A stretch of DNA of 51,454 nucleotides from positions 1 to 51,454 of the forward strand of contig JAIPIC010000005.1 in assembly GCA_021734865.1 (NCBI GenBank). The letters run 5' to 3'. The notes beneath the pieces are model-generated. The model was not told where the DNA came from. It made no database searches and saw nothing but the letters and a program-made list of their open reading frames with translations. The translations under genes were made by a program, and so were the position numbers. Shown here piece after piece: positions 1-8,105 of the stretch; the first letter of the stretch is position 1; each line of letters opens with the position of its first letter. The stretch comes from Candidatus Woesearchaeota archaeon (GTDB lineage Archaea; Nanobdellota; Nanobdellia; Woesearchaeales; JAIPIC01).

Positions 1-2
1 TA

Positions 3-1292
3 AACTTCTCTGACATCCGCTTGCGGGATGCAAAGAATGTTACAATCTATCCAAATGGGACACTCCACGCAGATCATGTAGGTCAGTACAGAGAAGGAAA
101 ACTCGTTCTCTTAAACGCAGACGATGTTGATAGCAATGATCATGTTACAGCATCGTGGGCAGAATCTGCAATAATCGACACTACAACCGTTGCAACATCC
201 ATATCAAACTTTGATTATAATAATGTGGATACATTCTTAGTTAACTCAGCAGATCTAGTTATTATCGACGGTCGATACTATGCAGACATTGGTTCGATAA
301 CAGAACCCGGCTCAAGATATGAGATGAAATATGTCGATGGAGAACCGATCCGTGAAATTACACTCTATACTGAAATAAAGTCCTCTTTTTCAATAGATGA
401 AGATGGAAAATTAACACATGCAAGAATCATATCTGCAAAAGATGATAATGAGTTTATAACCAGTCTACCTTTTCTAACAGACAACATTAAATTCCATTTT
501 GACAAAGACCAACTTATTGAGTTTTATGTTATGAACCCTTCACTTATTGATCTTTCAGCATACACAGGGTTCACAATCGATTTTGAGAAATACAGTACAA
601 AAACATCGATTACAGGATGCACAGATGATTCATATCTTCAAATAGGACCAGATTCAATAATAATGTATGACACCACTTTTGATTTTTATTCATATAACTT
701 TAATGAAACTGTAAATTCATGCTATACTGGTCCGACCCGTGTTGATTACACATCAATCATGGGAACCAATTGCACGAGACTATGGTCAAACGCATTCTTT
801 GGCTTGAATAATTATGCAACAAAAACATCTGAATTTTTCCTAGCGTTAAGCCCAAATCTTTTCTGCGTCCAGAAAACAATTTTTAATTTCGAAGCATATG
901 ACTCATTCTTATCTCTGAGGAATGGTTCATATGAAATGTCAAAAGATTTCATATATGGCAACCCAGCAATAATCCATAGCCATAAACAAGAAAATGTCTT
1001 TTCACATTATGACAAAACAACCTTGAAATTTACAGACTCAGCTAACATCTCGACGATATACTCAGGCAATTTTATAATCCATGAATATGCAGGAGATCGA
1101 ACATTTGAAATCAGTGGTAGTCATGCCCTCTCAATAACTGATTTCCAGTCCGACAACCCAGGCCATATCATAATCAGTGAACTACTGCACCAAACACTTC
1201 CAAATAATGTTAATGTCTCACTTTATATCGAGGGAACTCCTGCATATAACAGGCAGGTTCTGGAAATAAGGAGGGCTTATCGTGAAATCTAA
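3..1292 (+). CDS. C-terminal part of a large secreted surface protein (5' end outside window)
   Basis: The reading frame is open from the left edge, so the start codon lies upstream; the TTG at 21 is only the first start-like codon. About 430 residues are visible. They are polar, rich in Asn, Asp, Ser, Thr and Tyr with scattered cysteines and predicted beta structure, and have no membrane segment, as expected of an extracellular protein. A stretch around residues 205-225 (YLQIGPDS then TT and F) resembles CVQLGPDG...NTT...F in the 948-residue protein at 32378-35224, and the next roughly 100 residues can also be roughly aligned, so I infer the two are distant paralogues. The stop codon overlaps the next gene by 11 nt, and that gene encodes a class-III-signal protein, the same neighbour type as at 35221-35952. 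Function is unknown; surface exposure is inferred. Confidence 0.7.
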   Translation, partial: NFSDIRLRDAKNVTIYPNGTLHADHVGQYREGKLVLLNADDVDSNDHVTASWAESAIIDTTTVATSISNFDYNNVDTFLVNSADLVIIDGRYYADIGSITEPGSRYEMKYVDGEPIREITLYTEIKSSFSIDEDGKLTHARIISAKDDNEFITSLPFLTDNIKFHFDKDQLIEFYVMNPSLIDLSAYTGFTIDFEKYSTKTSITGCTDDSYLQIGPDSIIMYDTTFDFYSYNFNETVNSCYTGPTRVDYTSIMGTNCTRLWSNAFFGLNNYATKTSEFFLALSPNLFCVQKTIFNFEAYDSFLSLRNGSYEMSKDFIYGNPAIIHSHKQENVFSHYDKTTLKFTDSANISTIYSGNFIIHEYAGDRTFEISGSHALSITDFQSDNPGHIIISELLHQTLPNNVNVSLYIEGTPAYNRQVLEIRRAYREI

Positions 1293-1749
1293 GGCACAAG
1301 TATCAATATACATAATGCTTGGGATAGTAATTCTGATAATCTTCATCCTTCTAATGCAGCAGCAGCAGCCTAAAATTACCGAAAATCCAACATATCTTGA
1401 CCCAAGCACAGCAGAGGACTATGTAAAATCCTGCTTATATCATAGTGGTATGGATGCATATAAGAGAATTGGATTTTATGGAGGGCAGATAACCATACCA
1501 CATCCTCAATATATAACAGCTGACTTTAATTATCCAGATTATAATTTCCCATCACTCGATGAGATAACGGACAGCGCAAAATACTATATTTTATCAAAAT
1601 ATGATGACTGTATTGATGAAGTTAATAAAAGAGGTCTTGGGTTCAATATATCAAAGAATACGCCAACAATGGATATATCATATACTGATATCATCAAAAT
1701 ACGCATGGATATGCAGGTACGATACATCAGGGAAATTCTGCAAAAGTGA
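1282..1749 (+). CDS. Class III signal (pilin-like) membrane-anchored protein, N-terminal part of a frameshifted gene
   Basis: It starts with GTG at 1282 behind a strong GGAGGG ribosome site at 1270-1275. The N-terminus reads MKSKA-QVS followed by a hydrophobic stretch to about residue 26. This fits the archaeal class III signal, where a prepilin-type peptidase cuts between A/G and Q and leaves a hydrophobic scaffold helix. Two cysteines, C51 and C110, match C51/C116 of the protein at 35221-35952 and C53/C125 of the one at 16773-18707. All three then share a DI/DL beta segment. The ORF stops at 1749 in the middle of the region that continues in its relatives, and the continuation lies in the next reading frame (1746-1970). 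I infer one gene broken by a 1-nt deletion in the A-run at 1742-1745, or a programmed shift. Function is unknown, probably a surface filament or anchor. Confidence 0.75.
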   Translation: MKSKAQVSIYIMLGIVILIIFILLMQQQQPKITENPTYLDPSTAEDYVKSCLYHSGMDAYKRIGFYGGQITIPHPQYITADFNYPDYNFPSLDEITDSAKYYILSKYDDCIDEVNKRGLGFNISKNTPTMDISYTDIIKIRMDMQVRYIREILQK

Positions 1750-1970
1750 TTGACAACTCAATGATTAACCTACAGATCCGTTTCAAAGATATATATGAAC
1801 TCGCTCAATACGTCCAAGACTTTAAAAAACAAAATCCAGAACTTGAACCTTCTTTGATGAATTTCGATATAAAAAATATAGAAGTGAGATTATTAAGGTC
1901 GAACCAGTCGACCTATGTATTCTCAGATAATGCACTCAATCAATCGTATACTTTCATCATGCCTGCTTGA
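1746..1970 (+). pseudogene. C-terminal part of the class III signal protein, displaced by a -1 frameshift
   Basis: The 74 codons lie in frame 3 and begin at a GTG that overlaps the upstream stop codon. There is no clear ribosome site. The text VIDNSMINLQIRF lines up with RIDGMVVVLDVEF of the relative at 16773-18707, at exactly the point where the upstream ORF ends, and the end SYTFIMPA resembles the end PFVFIFG of the relative at 35221-35952. Adding one A to the AAAA run at 1742-1745 would give one continuous ORF of about 230 residues, close to the 243 residues of that relative. Translational coupling as a separate peptide is possible but less likely. Its 3' end overlaps the convergent purC by 14 nt. 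Confidence 0.65.
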
Positions 1971-2931
1971 ATTTGAGTAGATTAGTCTCAATACGTGCAC
2001 TCACGTCTTCTGGTTGAGAGTCAAACACGTCTCCTGTAATCGTCTCAAAAACTTCCATATACTTGGTTGCAAGCTCTACCCTGACTTCGTCAGTTAGAGG
2101 AGGCATTTCACCATCGCCTCTAAAACCTTTCTCAGCCATCCATTCCCTGATATATTCCTTATCAAGATTCTTCTGCTTTGCGCCAGTTGCAAACCGCTCT
2201 TCATATTCAGAAGCAACCCAAAATCGAGAAGAGTCAGGTGTGTGTATCTCATCCATTAACATAAGCTTGCCATTGTATAAACCAAACTCATATTTTGTAT
2301 CGACGAGAATCAAACCATTTTTAGCAGCAAGCTCTGTACCACGCTCAAAAAGTTTGAAGGTGATTTCTTCCATCTGTTTGTAAAGTTCTGCATCTACAAG
2401 ACCTTGAGATATGATCTCCTCTCCTGAAAGATTCTCATCATGGGCACCATGCTCTGCCTTAGTGGTTGGAGTTATAATTGGTTTATCGAACTCTTGGTCT
2501 TTCTTAAGCCCTTCAGGCAGTTGATTACCACAAAAAAGCCTTTTTCCTTCTGAATAATTATACCAAGCGGATGTTGTTGTAACACCTGTGATATACCCCC
2601 TGATAATCATTTCAACAGGAAGTGGTTTGCATTCATGTACTACCATTGCATTTGGGTCAGGATATTCGATAATATGATTCTGGATGATGTCTTTGGTGTT
2701 ATCAAACCAAAAACGTGCAATTCTAGTCAGAATCTCTCCTTTGAAAGGGATGGTGCCTAAAACTCTGTCAAAAGCTGAGATTCTATCAGTAGTTATAATG
2801 ACTCGTTTGTCACCGATAGTATAATTATCCCTGACCTTACCTTCGTATTTTTTAGCATCAGGACCAAGATTCAAATCAGTCTTATCCAGTACATTATCAA
2901 GCTGTTTAGCAATAATATCCTTAGTTAACAT
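1957..2931 (-). CDS. purC: Phosphoribosylaminoimidazole-succinocarboxamide synthase (SAICAR synthetase)
   Basis: It joins CAIR and aspartate with ATP to give SAICAR, step 8 of IMP synthesis, in the cytosol. The 324-residue product has the family's signatures in order: YEGKVRDNY near residue 30, TTDRISAFD near 50, a PLPVEMIIRGYITG strand near 105, LVDTKYEFG, and MDEIHTPDSSRFW near 230. This is the longer form of about 300 residues rather than the bacterial form of about 240. The ATG at 2931 lies inside the end of purE (11-nt overlap), so it is the last gene of the purL-purQ/S-purE-purC operon and translation is probably coupled. No truncation or missing motif is visible. Confidence 0.97.
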   Translation of the reverse strand: MLTKDIIAKQLDNVLDKTDLNLGPDAKKYEGKVRDNYTIGDKRVIITTDRISAFDRVLGTIPFKGEILTRIARFWFDNTKDIIQNHIIEYPDPNAMVVHECKPLPVEMIIRGYITGVTTTSAWYNYSEGKRLFCGNQLPEGLKKDQEFDKPIITPTTKAEHGAHDENLSGEEIISQGLVDAELYKQMEEITFKLFERGTELAAKNGLILVDTKYEFGLYNGKLMLMDEIHTPDSSRFWVASEYEERFATGAKQKNLDKEYIREWMAEKGFRGDGEMPPLTDEVRVELATKYMEVFETITGDVFDSQPEDVSARIETNLLKFKQA

Positions 2932-3670
2932 CTTCTAATACCTCCCTTTCAGATTCGATGACCTTTTGTGCCATCTCAGCCCTTGATTCAACAAGCTGCT
3001 CGTCATAATGACGTGATCTATTAAGCAACATAACTGCAAGCAGAGCTGCATTTTCACCTCGATTCAGGCCTACGACGGGTCCTATGTGACTCTTTACCAT
3101 GAAAGTTTTTGCATCCTTATCAGTCGATCCCTCAAGCAATGGAACATTGATAGCATCCTTCATAGGTTTTCCACCATTCAGGTTGAAAAAATTGATATTT
3201 AATGCATTATCATCTGACATCTCAACACCAAATTGATTTAAGATATTGCGTGCACTCCGGACCCGCTTGCTTTCTGTCTCACCACAGAGGCACACAGCAC
3301 TATAATCCTTAAAAAGAAACCCATACTCTGCTGGGTTGCAGTCAGGATGACACCCCAATACAGGAATACCAGGCGGCATCTGAGCAATAGCAAGGAATGC
3401 ATCTAATCCATCCATGTTTGAACTGACAGGAACACCAATCACAGGACTTATAGTCTTTGATGCAATAACGCCCGGAAGATGAGCAGCAAGTCCTGCCCCG
3501 CTTATTATAAGATCAAATCTTTCTTTGAGTATTTCATCCAGTCTGTCTGGTGTCCGATGCGCAGAACAGATTCTAAGATCATAATCAATACCCTTGGATT
3601 TAAGAGTCTCAACGATTGGTTTGAAAACATTAATGTCAGATTTTGACCCGAAAACAATGAGGACTTTCAT
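2921..3670 (-). CDS. purE: AIR carboxylase / N5-CAIR mutase with an internal insertion
   Basis: PurE produces CAIR, the substrate of the PurC encoded just downstream. The phosphate-binding FGSKSD motif is at residues 7-12 and the catalytic SAHRTP, with His38, at 36-41. GAGLAAHLPG (58-67) and QMPPGIPV (97-104) complete the core. In ordinary PurE of about 160 residues the last helix (NAALLA) follows within about ten residues. Here GENAALLAVMLL comes only at about 205, so roughly 85 extra residues are inserted, including a CHPDC segment near 107-111. No purK is in the window, so the class (direct CO2 use or N5-CAIR mutase) cannot be told. The gene overlaps purC by 11 nt and the stop of the purQ fusion by 4 nt. 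Confidence 0.93.
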   Translation of the reverse strand: MKVLIVFGSKSDINVFKPIVETLKSKGIDYDLRICSAHRTPDRLDEILKERFDLIISGAGLAAHLPGVIASKTISPVIGVPVSSNMDGLDAFLAIAQMPPGIPVLGCHPDCNPAEYGFLFKDYSAVCLCGETESKRVRSARNILNQFGVEMSDDNALNINFFNLNGGKPMKDAINVPLLEGSTDKDAKTFMVKSHIGPVVGLNRGENAALLAVMLLNRSRHYDEQLVESRAEMAQKVIESEREVLEDVN

Positions 3671-5046
3671 TCTATCACCACATAAGTCTGGTAATGTACC
3701 GAAGCAAGCAGTTCTTCGGTCATTTTCTTGACAAGTTCAAGGTAATCTTTTGTATCAGCTTTAAGAGAGAATTTCCAAAAGACTCCTTTTTCAACATGAG
3801 ATATATTATCAAAACCGAAATTGTTCTTCAAGCTCTGTAGCAAGCCATTGTCTTCAGGATCTTCATGCTTGACAATCACACCAACTTCCTTAGTATCATC
3901 GGCCTTTTCGATCGTTACATCCCCAAAATCAAAGCGTGTCCTGTGCTTGTTGTAATTTGATATGACATCAACCTTAGAAAGCTTATCTGCAATTTTCTTG
4001 AAATCGCTAATCTTTTGGTCTTCACCTGCGCAGTTATCCGCGCAATCTTTCAAAGTAAACTCATAATAATCCTCCCTAGTCAGAGAAACCAACTGGTCAA
4101 AACCCATATTCTTGAGTGTCTGCTGAGCAGTTCGAGCCATATTATCTGGAATGATGAGTCGCACATATAACCTAAGAATATTTTTATCAGACGATCCAAG
4201 ACCAATCTGTCCTACTGGTTCAGGATCCTCTTCATATTCTTTTATCAGATCGACAACCTCAACTTTCTTATTATCAGTAATATAATCCCGCATAGACTTA
4301 AAAAATAAAATGGACTTGGAACAATTCACAGCGTCTTCAAAACTCTTAGCCCTATAATCCTTAAGACTATAATTATGCGCAACCCTTTCAGGATGTGGCA
4401 TTAACGCAAAGACATTTCCCTTTGTATTGCAAATCCCAGCAATATTTAGCAGAGAACCATTTGGGTTTACAGGAAAGTCCCTATTGATCTTACCCATATC
4501 ATCACAGTATTTGAATACTATCTGATCGTTATGCTCAAGTGCACCTACAATTTCATAATTCCTTGAAGTAAAACAGCCCTCGCCGTGTGCTATAGGCATA
4601 TCTAGGACAGCCGCATCATCAAAATGAAGCGTGAATGCAGTCCTGCTTGGTCTACAAGTAAGCATACAATTAGTATGCACACAATAAAATCCCTTGACCA
4701 AAGGATTAATATTTGGAGCAAGCGACATCTCGGTACCACCCTTGATGTCAGGCACAAGACCAGACTCAACAAGCACCTGAGCACCATTGCATATCCCAAA
4801 TACTGGCTTACCTTTGTCTGCTTCTCTTCGGATTGACGCGACAATAGGATCTTTTGAGCTTATGATTCCTGCTCGGACCCGGTCTTCATAAGACCATCCT
4901 CCAGGTATGACATAGCCGTCATAATCTGAAAGATCAACATTTTCATTCCATCTAATAATATCAGCCTGCATGCCGACGAGTTCACATGCGTGCTTGCTCT
5001 CAAGCTCACAGTTGATTCCCGGAAAATAAATTATTGCAATTTTCAT
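3667..5046 (-). CDS. purQ: FGAM synthase glutaminase subunit PurQ fused to two PurS-like domains
   Basis: Residues 1 to about 265 are a class I glutamine amidotransferase. The nucleophile elbow GICNGAQ carries Cys86, and MPHPER supplies the His218/Glu220 pair, so it should release ammonia from glutamine for PurL. After a linker come two segments resembling the 80-residue PurS subunit: 289-365 (LRLYVRLIIPDN...LKNMGF) and 386-457 (VGVIVKHEDPEDN...LKNNFGF). Small-type PurL enzymes work as a PurL-PurQ-PurS2 complex, so a single chain carrying PurQ and two PurS copies would fix the 1:2 ratio. The PurQ assignment is secure; the PurS domains are recognised only by pattern. It lies 4 nt after purL in the operon, and no separate purS is seen. 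Confidence 0.92.
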   Translation of the reverse strand: MKIAIIYFPGINCELESKHACELVGMQADIIRWNENVDLSDYDGYVIPGGWSYEDRVRAGIISSKDPIVASIRREADKGKPVFGICNGAQVLVESGLVPDIKGGTEMSLAPNINPLVKGFYCVHTNCMLTCRPSRTAFTLHFDDAAVLDMPIAHGEGCFTSRNYEIVGALEHNDQIVFKYCDDMGKINRDFPVNPNGSLLNIAGICNTKGNVFALMPHPERVAHNYSLKDYRAKSFEDAVNCSKSILFFKSMRDYITDNKKVEVVDLIKEYEEDPEPVGQIGLGSSDKNILRLYVRLIIPDNMARTAQQTLKNMGFDQLVSLTREDYYEFTLKDCADNCAGEDQKISDFKKIADKLSKVDVISNYNKHRTRFDFGDVTIEKADDTKEVGVIVKHEDPEDNGLLQSLKNNFGFDNISHVEKGVFWKFSLKADTKDYLELVKKMTEELLASVHYQTYVVIE

Positions 5047-5050
5047 CTGA

Positions 5051-7405
5051 TCACCCTAAAATCTTTGGAAGTCCACCCTTCCATGCATCAGTCATCTCTT
5101 TAAGATCAAGGGAGATTATCTCATCTTCATTTGATATGACCGTTAATGTCTTCTCATCAATAGTATTTCCAATCCTAATAAGATCAGCTCCATGCTTTGC
5201 GAATACTTCTTCGATCTCCTTTTCTTTGTCAGGCTTGATCTCAAGGATAAATCCACCTGATTCAGAGAATAAAAGTGCATCATTCCTCAGGCAGTCATTG
5301 AATTCCAAAGCTGCTCCAAAGCTGTCTTTAGTACTATTTGATATGCACATCTCAGCAACAGCTGTTATCAGACCACCATCAGAGATGTCATGGCAGCTTT
5401 CAACCAGCCGTTTTCCAATGGCATCAATAACAGCATGGATCATATTCTTATGCTCATCAAAATCAGGTTTTGGAACATTCACACCAGTATGACCCAAAAG
5501 ATCATAATAAACAGAGCCTCCAAGCTCATTCTTCCTTGCGCCAACTAGATAGATTAAGCTGTCTGGATTCCTAAAGCTCATCCTTACAGCCTTGCTGACA
5601 TCGTCCATTACACCCACACAAGCAATAATAGGGGATGGATCCACCTGGTTGCCTTTTGAATTTTCATTATAGAAGCTCACATTACCGCTTACAACAGGAA
5701 CAGGGCCGCCATTATGAAAATGTTCAATCTTGTTTGCGGCATCTGATACCCCTTTGACCGCCTCAACGAAATTGTTGAAAACAATAGGATCTTCAGGGTT
5801 GCCAAAACATAGACAGTCCGTCAGTCCGCTAGGGACTGCACCGACAGCAGCTACATTTCTCATTGACTCTGCAACCGCATTCACAGCGCCCCAATATGAA
5901 TCAATTCTTGAATACTTAGGATTTGCATCAACACTCATAGCTACACCATATTTGCACCCTTTGATAGGAGCTATCAGGCCAGCATCTGCCTCTCCGCTTC
6001 TGATGACAGCATTGCCCATTACTTCAGTATCATAGTGTTTATAGACCTTTTCTCTGCTACATACATTAGGATGTGCGAGAATATCCAGAAGGACCTGATT
6101 ATAGGTTAACAGTTCCTCAACTTCAGGTTCAGTGTTATTATTTTCTTTTTCTTTCTTCTCTCTATCATACAGAATCCCAGCAGTGACTTCATCAATTGGA
6201 AGATTACAGACCACTTTTCCATCATATCTCATGATGAAATCCTTATCTTCAGTCACATGACCAACAACTACTGCCCTAGCACCATTGACAATATTTGGAA
6301 GATTAAAATCTTCATTATATATCTTTAGCACCTCCTCAGTAAAGTCCTTTGGAACAAACCATGTGAATCTCTCCTGAGTCTCTGAACAGGCAATAATGTA
6401 AGGTGGAATATCCATCGAAATGTGTACCTTTGATAGATCAATATCAGCACCAAAACCACCTGATTGTGCCATTTCGCTTGTCGAGCACATGATACCACCA
6501 GCACCCATATCCTTAAAACCAACTTTAATATTTTTCTCACGTACCACGTCAAAAACTTTGTATGTTGCTCTAAACAGCAGGTTTTTCAGGAAAGGATCAG
6601 GAACTTGTACAGCACCTTTATTTGCATCCTCATCGTCATCGTCTAAAATTACCGAGGCAAAACTTGCCCCTCCAAAACCTGAATTATCAGTGGCCTTACC
6701 TACTACAATAATATCATAATTTTCCTTTGCTGCACAATCAGGAGCCATACTATGGATTATCTCCTTTTCTTTAACCAGACCAAGACATGCTACATTGACC
6801 AGGCAATTGTCATCAAATGAATTATTGAAATAGATATCTCCACCCATATTTGGAACTCCGAGCGGATTTCCATAACCTGCAATACCGTCGACAACACCGT
6901 TTGCTATATATTTAACCTTATTTTTGTTTGGACCATTAGGATCACCAAATCTTAGAGGATCAGCAACAGCGATGACCTGCGCACCCATGCACAAAACATC
7001 CCGGACTATACCCCCAATGCCGGTTGCAGCACCCTCAAAAGGAACTACCTGGCTTGGATGGTTATGGCTCTCATGAGCAATTACGATGCCATACTTGTCT
7101 CCATCATGTTCACAGAAGTCAATAATACCAGCGTCCTCCTGTGGCCCAAGCATAACATTCTTTGCGCTTGTAGGAAGCAACCTAAGAGTGCGCTTGCTTG
7201 ATTTGTAAGAACAGTGCTCACTCCATTCAGTATTGAATATATGAAGCTCAACTAGAGAAGGATTTCTCCCAATCTTGTCAATTACCATCCTGATCTCAGA
7301 ATTTTTGAGATTTAGACCATTCTCTTTCTTGAAAGTGTCAAGATCACTATCACTCATCGAAGAAATATCTATTATGTTTTCTACCTCTTTCATCAATAAC
7401 CCCAT
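5051..7405 (-). CDS. purL: Phosphoribosylformylglycinamidine synthase, small-type subunit II
   Basis: It converts FGAR to FGAM with ATP and ammonia supplied by PurQ. At 784 residues it is the small, archaeal/Gram-positive type that needs PurQ and PurS. Visible signatures are NTEWSEHCSYK near 55-66, the HESHNHPS loop near 107-114, GAATGIGGIVRDVLCMGA, and the second synthetase-like repeat with DCLCFGNPEDP. The ATG at 7405 sits about 25 nt from a TATA-like element (7424-7440), which suits a leaderless mRNA. An alternative ATG at 7393 would remove four residues. It is the first gene of the pur operon, and the overlapping or 4-nt-spaced genes behind it should be cotranscribed. Confidence 0.96.
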   Translation of the reverse strand: MGLLMKEVENIIDISSMSDSDLDTFKKENGLNLKNSEIRMVIDKIGRNPSLVELHIFNTEWSEHCSYKSSKRTLRLLPTSAKNVMLGPQEDAGIIDFCEHDGDKYGIVIAHESHNHPSQVVPFEGAATGIGGIVRDVLCMGAQVIAVADPLRFGDPNGPNKNKVKYIANGVVDGIAGYGNPLGVPNMGGDIYFNNSFDDNCLVNVACLGLVKEKEIIHSMAPDCAAKENYDIIVVGKATDNSGFGGASFASVILDDDDEDANKGAVQVPDPFLKNLLFRATYKVFDVVREKNIKVGFKDMGAGGIMCSTSEMAQSGGFGADIDLSKVHISMDIPPYIIACSETQERFTWFVPKDFTEEVLKIYNEDFNLPNIVNGARAVVVGHVTEDKDFIMRYDGKVVCNLPIDEVTAGILYDREKKEKENNNTEPEVEELLTYNQVLLDILAHPNVCSREKVYKHYDTEVMGNAVIRSGEADAGLIAPIKGCKYGVAMSVDANPKYSRIDSYWGAVNAVAESMRNVAAVGAVPSGLTDCLCFGNPEDPIVFNNFVEAVKGVSDAANKIEHFHNGGPVPVVSGNVSFYNENSKGNQVDPSPIIACVGVMDDVSKAVRMSFRNPDSLIYLVGARKNELGGSVYYDLLGHTGVNVPKPDFDEHKNMIHAVIDAIGKRLVESCHDISDGGLITAVAEMCISNSTKDSFGAALEFNDCLRNDALLFSESGGFILEIKPDKEKEIEEVFAKHGADLIRIGNTIDEKTLTVISNEDEIISLDLKEMTDAWKGGLPKILG

Positions 7406-7423
7406 AATTCGGATTCGCTGGTA

Positions 7424-7440
7424 ATTATTTAAATATTTCG
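7424..7440 (-). promoter_or_regulatory. TATA-type promoter of the pur operon
   Basis: Read on the minus strand, an ATATTTAAATAATT stretch is centred about 25 nt before the purL ATG at 7405. That is the normal distance for archaeal transcription starting at or next to the start codon. No repressor site is recognisable. Confidence 0.5.
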
Positions 7441-7498
7441 TATGGATAAATTTCGTCCCAAACCTGTGGGTAAAAAGTCATTTTCATTATCAATACAT

Positions 7499-7951
7499 CT
7501 AAGGATATGCGATGAAGCCAGTTTTAATATCCTTCTTAAAACCAGTTTTTTCATAGAATCTGAATATTTTTTCATCTTTACGTCCAGTCAGTAACATGAC
7601 CTTATAACAATCTTCTTTCCAAGAAAGATCTAATGCAGATTTTAGAAGATAACTTCCAAAACCTTTTCTTTGGTATTGTTTAGATGTGACCACATTTTCA
7701 ATTAAACCATATGGTCTTCCACCTCTAGTCAGATTTGGAATAATAGATAATATACATGTAGATCGTATTTTGTCTTCAGATATTAAAACTAGACATTTGG
7801 TTAAATCATTATTAATAATAGTATTCCAGACCTCCCTTATCTTATTTGGGTCAGGCAAATGTTCATCTTTTGAATGAAGATCTTTATACAATCTCAAAAT
7901 CTGATTTAGTTCTGAGATTTTAGCTTCTCTTATCGTTATGTTTTGTGACAT
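7499..7951 (-). CDS. GNAT-family N-acetyltransferase
   Basis: The 150-residue protein has the length and order of a GNAT fold. It begins with ITIREAKISELNQILRLY, has a central beta-strand IENVVTSKQYQRKGFG whose (Q/R)xxGxG/A-type loop binds the acetyl-CoA pyrophosphate, and ends with IFRFYEKTGFKKD, the usual last helix and strand. The substrate (protein N-terminus, polyamine or small molecule) cannot be told. It is a single gene, separate from the pur operon by about 90 nt of AT-rich DNA and divergent from the protease gene at 8106. Confidence 0.85.
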   Translation of the reverse strand: MSQNITIREAKISELNQILRLYKDLHSKDEHLPDPNKIREVWNTIINNDLTKCLVLISEDKIRSTCILSIIPNLTRGGRPYGLIENVVTSKQYQRKGFGSYLLKSALDLSWKEDCYKVMLLTGRKDEKIFRFYEKTGFKKDIKTGFIAYP

Positions 7952-8056
7952 CCTGATTGGTTCAGTACAGACATTTAAGTAATTTATTGTATTTGACTGA
8001 CTTATTATTGGCCCAGTCGGACAAAAAATTAACTAATATTTATCGTGAAATCAAAA

Positions 8057-8102
8057 AAATATTTAAATCATAAAATACAAAAAAGCAGATATTGGGGGTG
8101 AA
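8057..8102 (+). promoter_or_regulatory. TATA box and strong ribosome site of the metzincin gene
   Basis: AAATATTTAAATC at 8057-8069 is a TATA-type element. GGGGGTGA at 8094-8101, complementary to the 16S rRNA end, lies 4 nt before the ATG at 8106. This gene therefore has a leader, unlike many genes in the window. Confidence 0.55.
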
Positions 8103-8105
8103 TCA

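Noticed and set aside
6325-6719. Short ORFs on both strands within purL
   Set aside because: They are shadow frames of purL without start signals or motifs.
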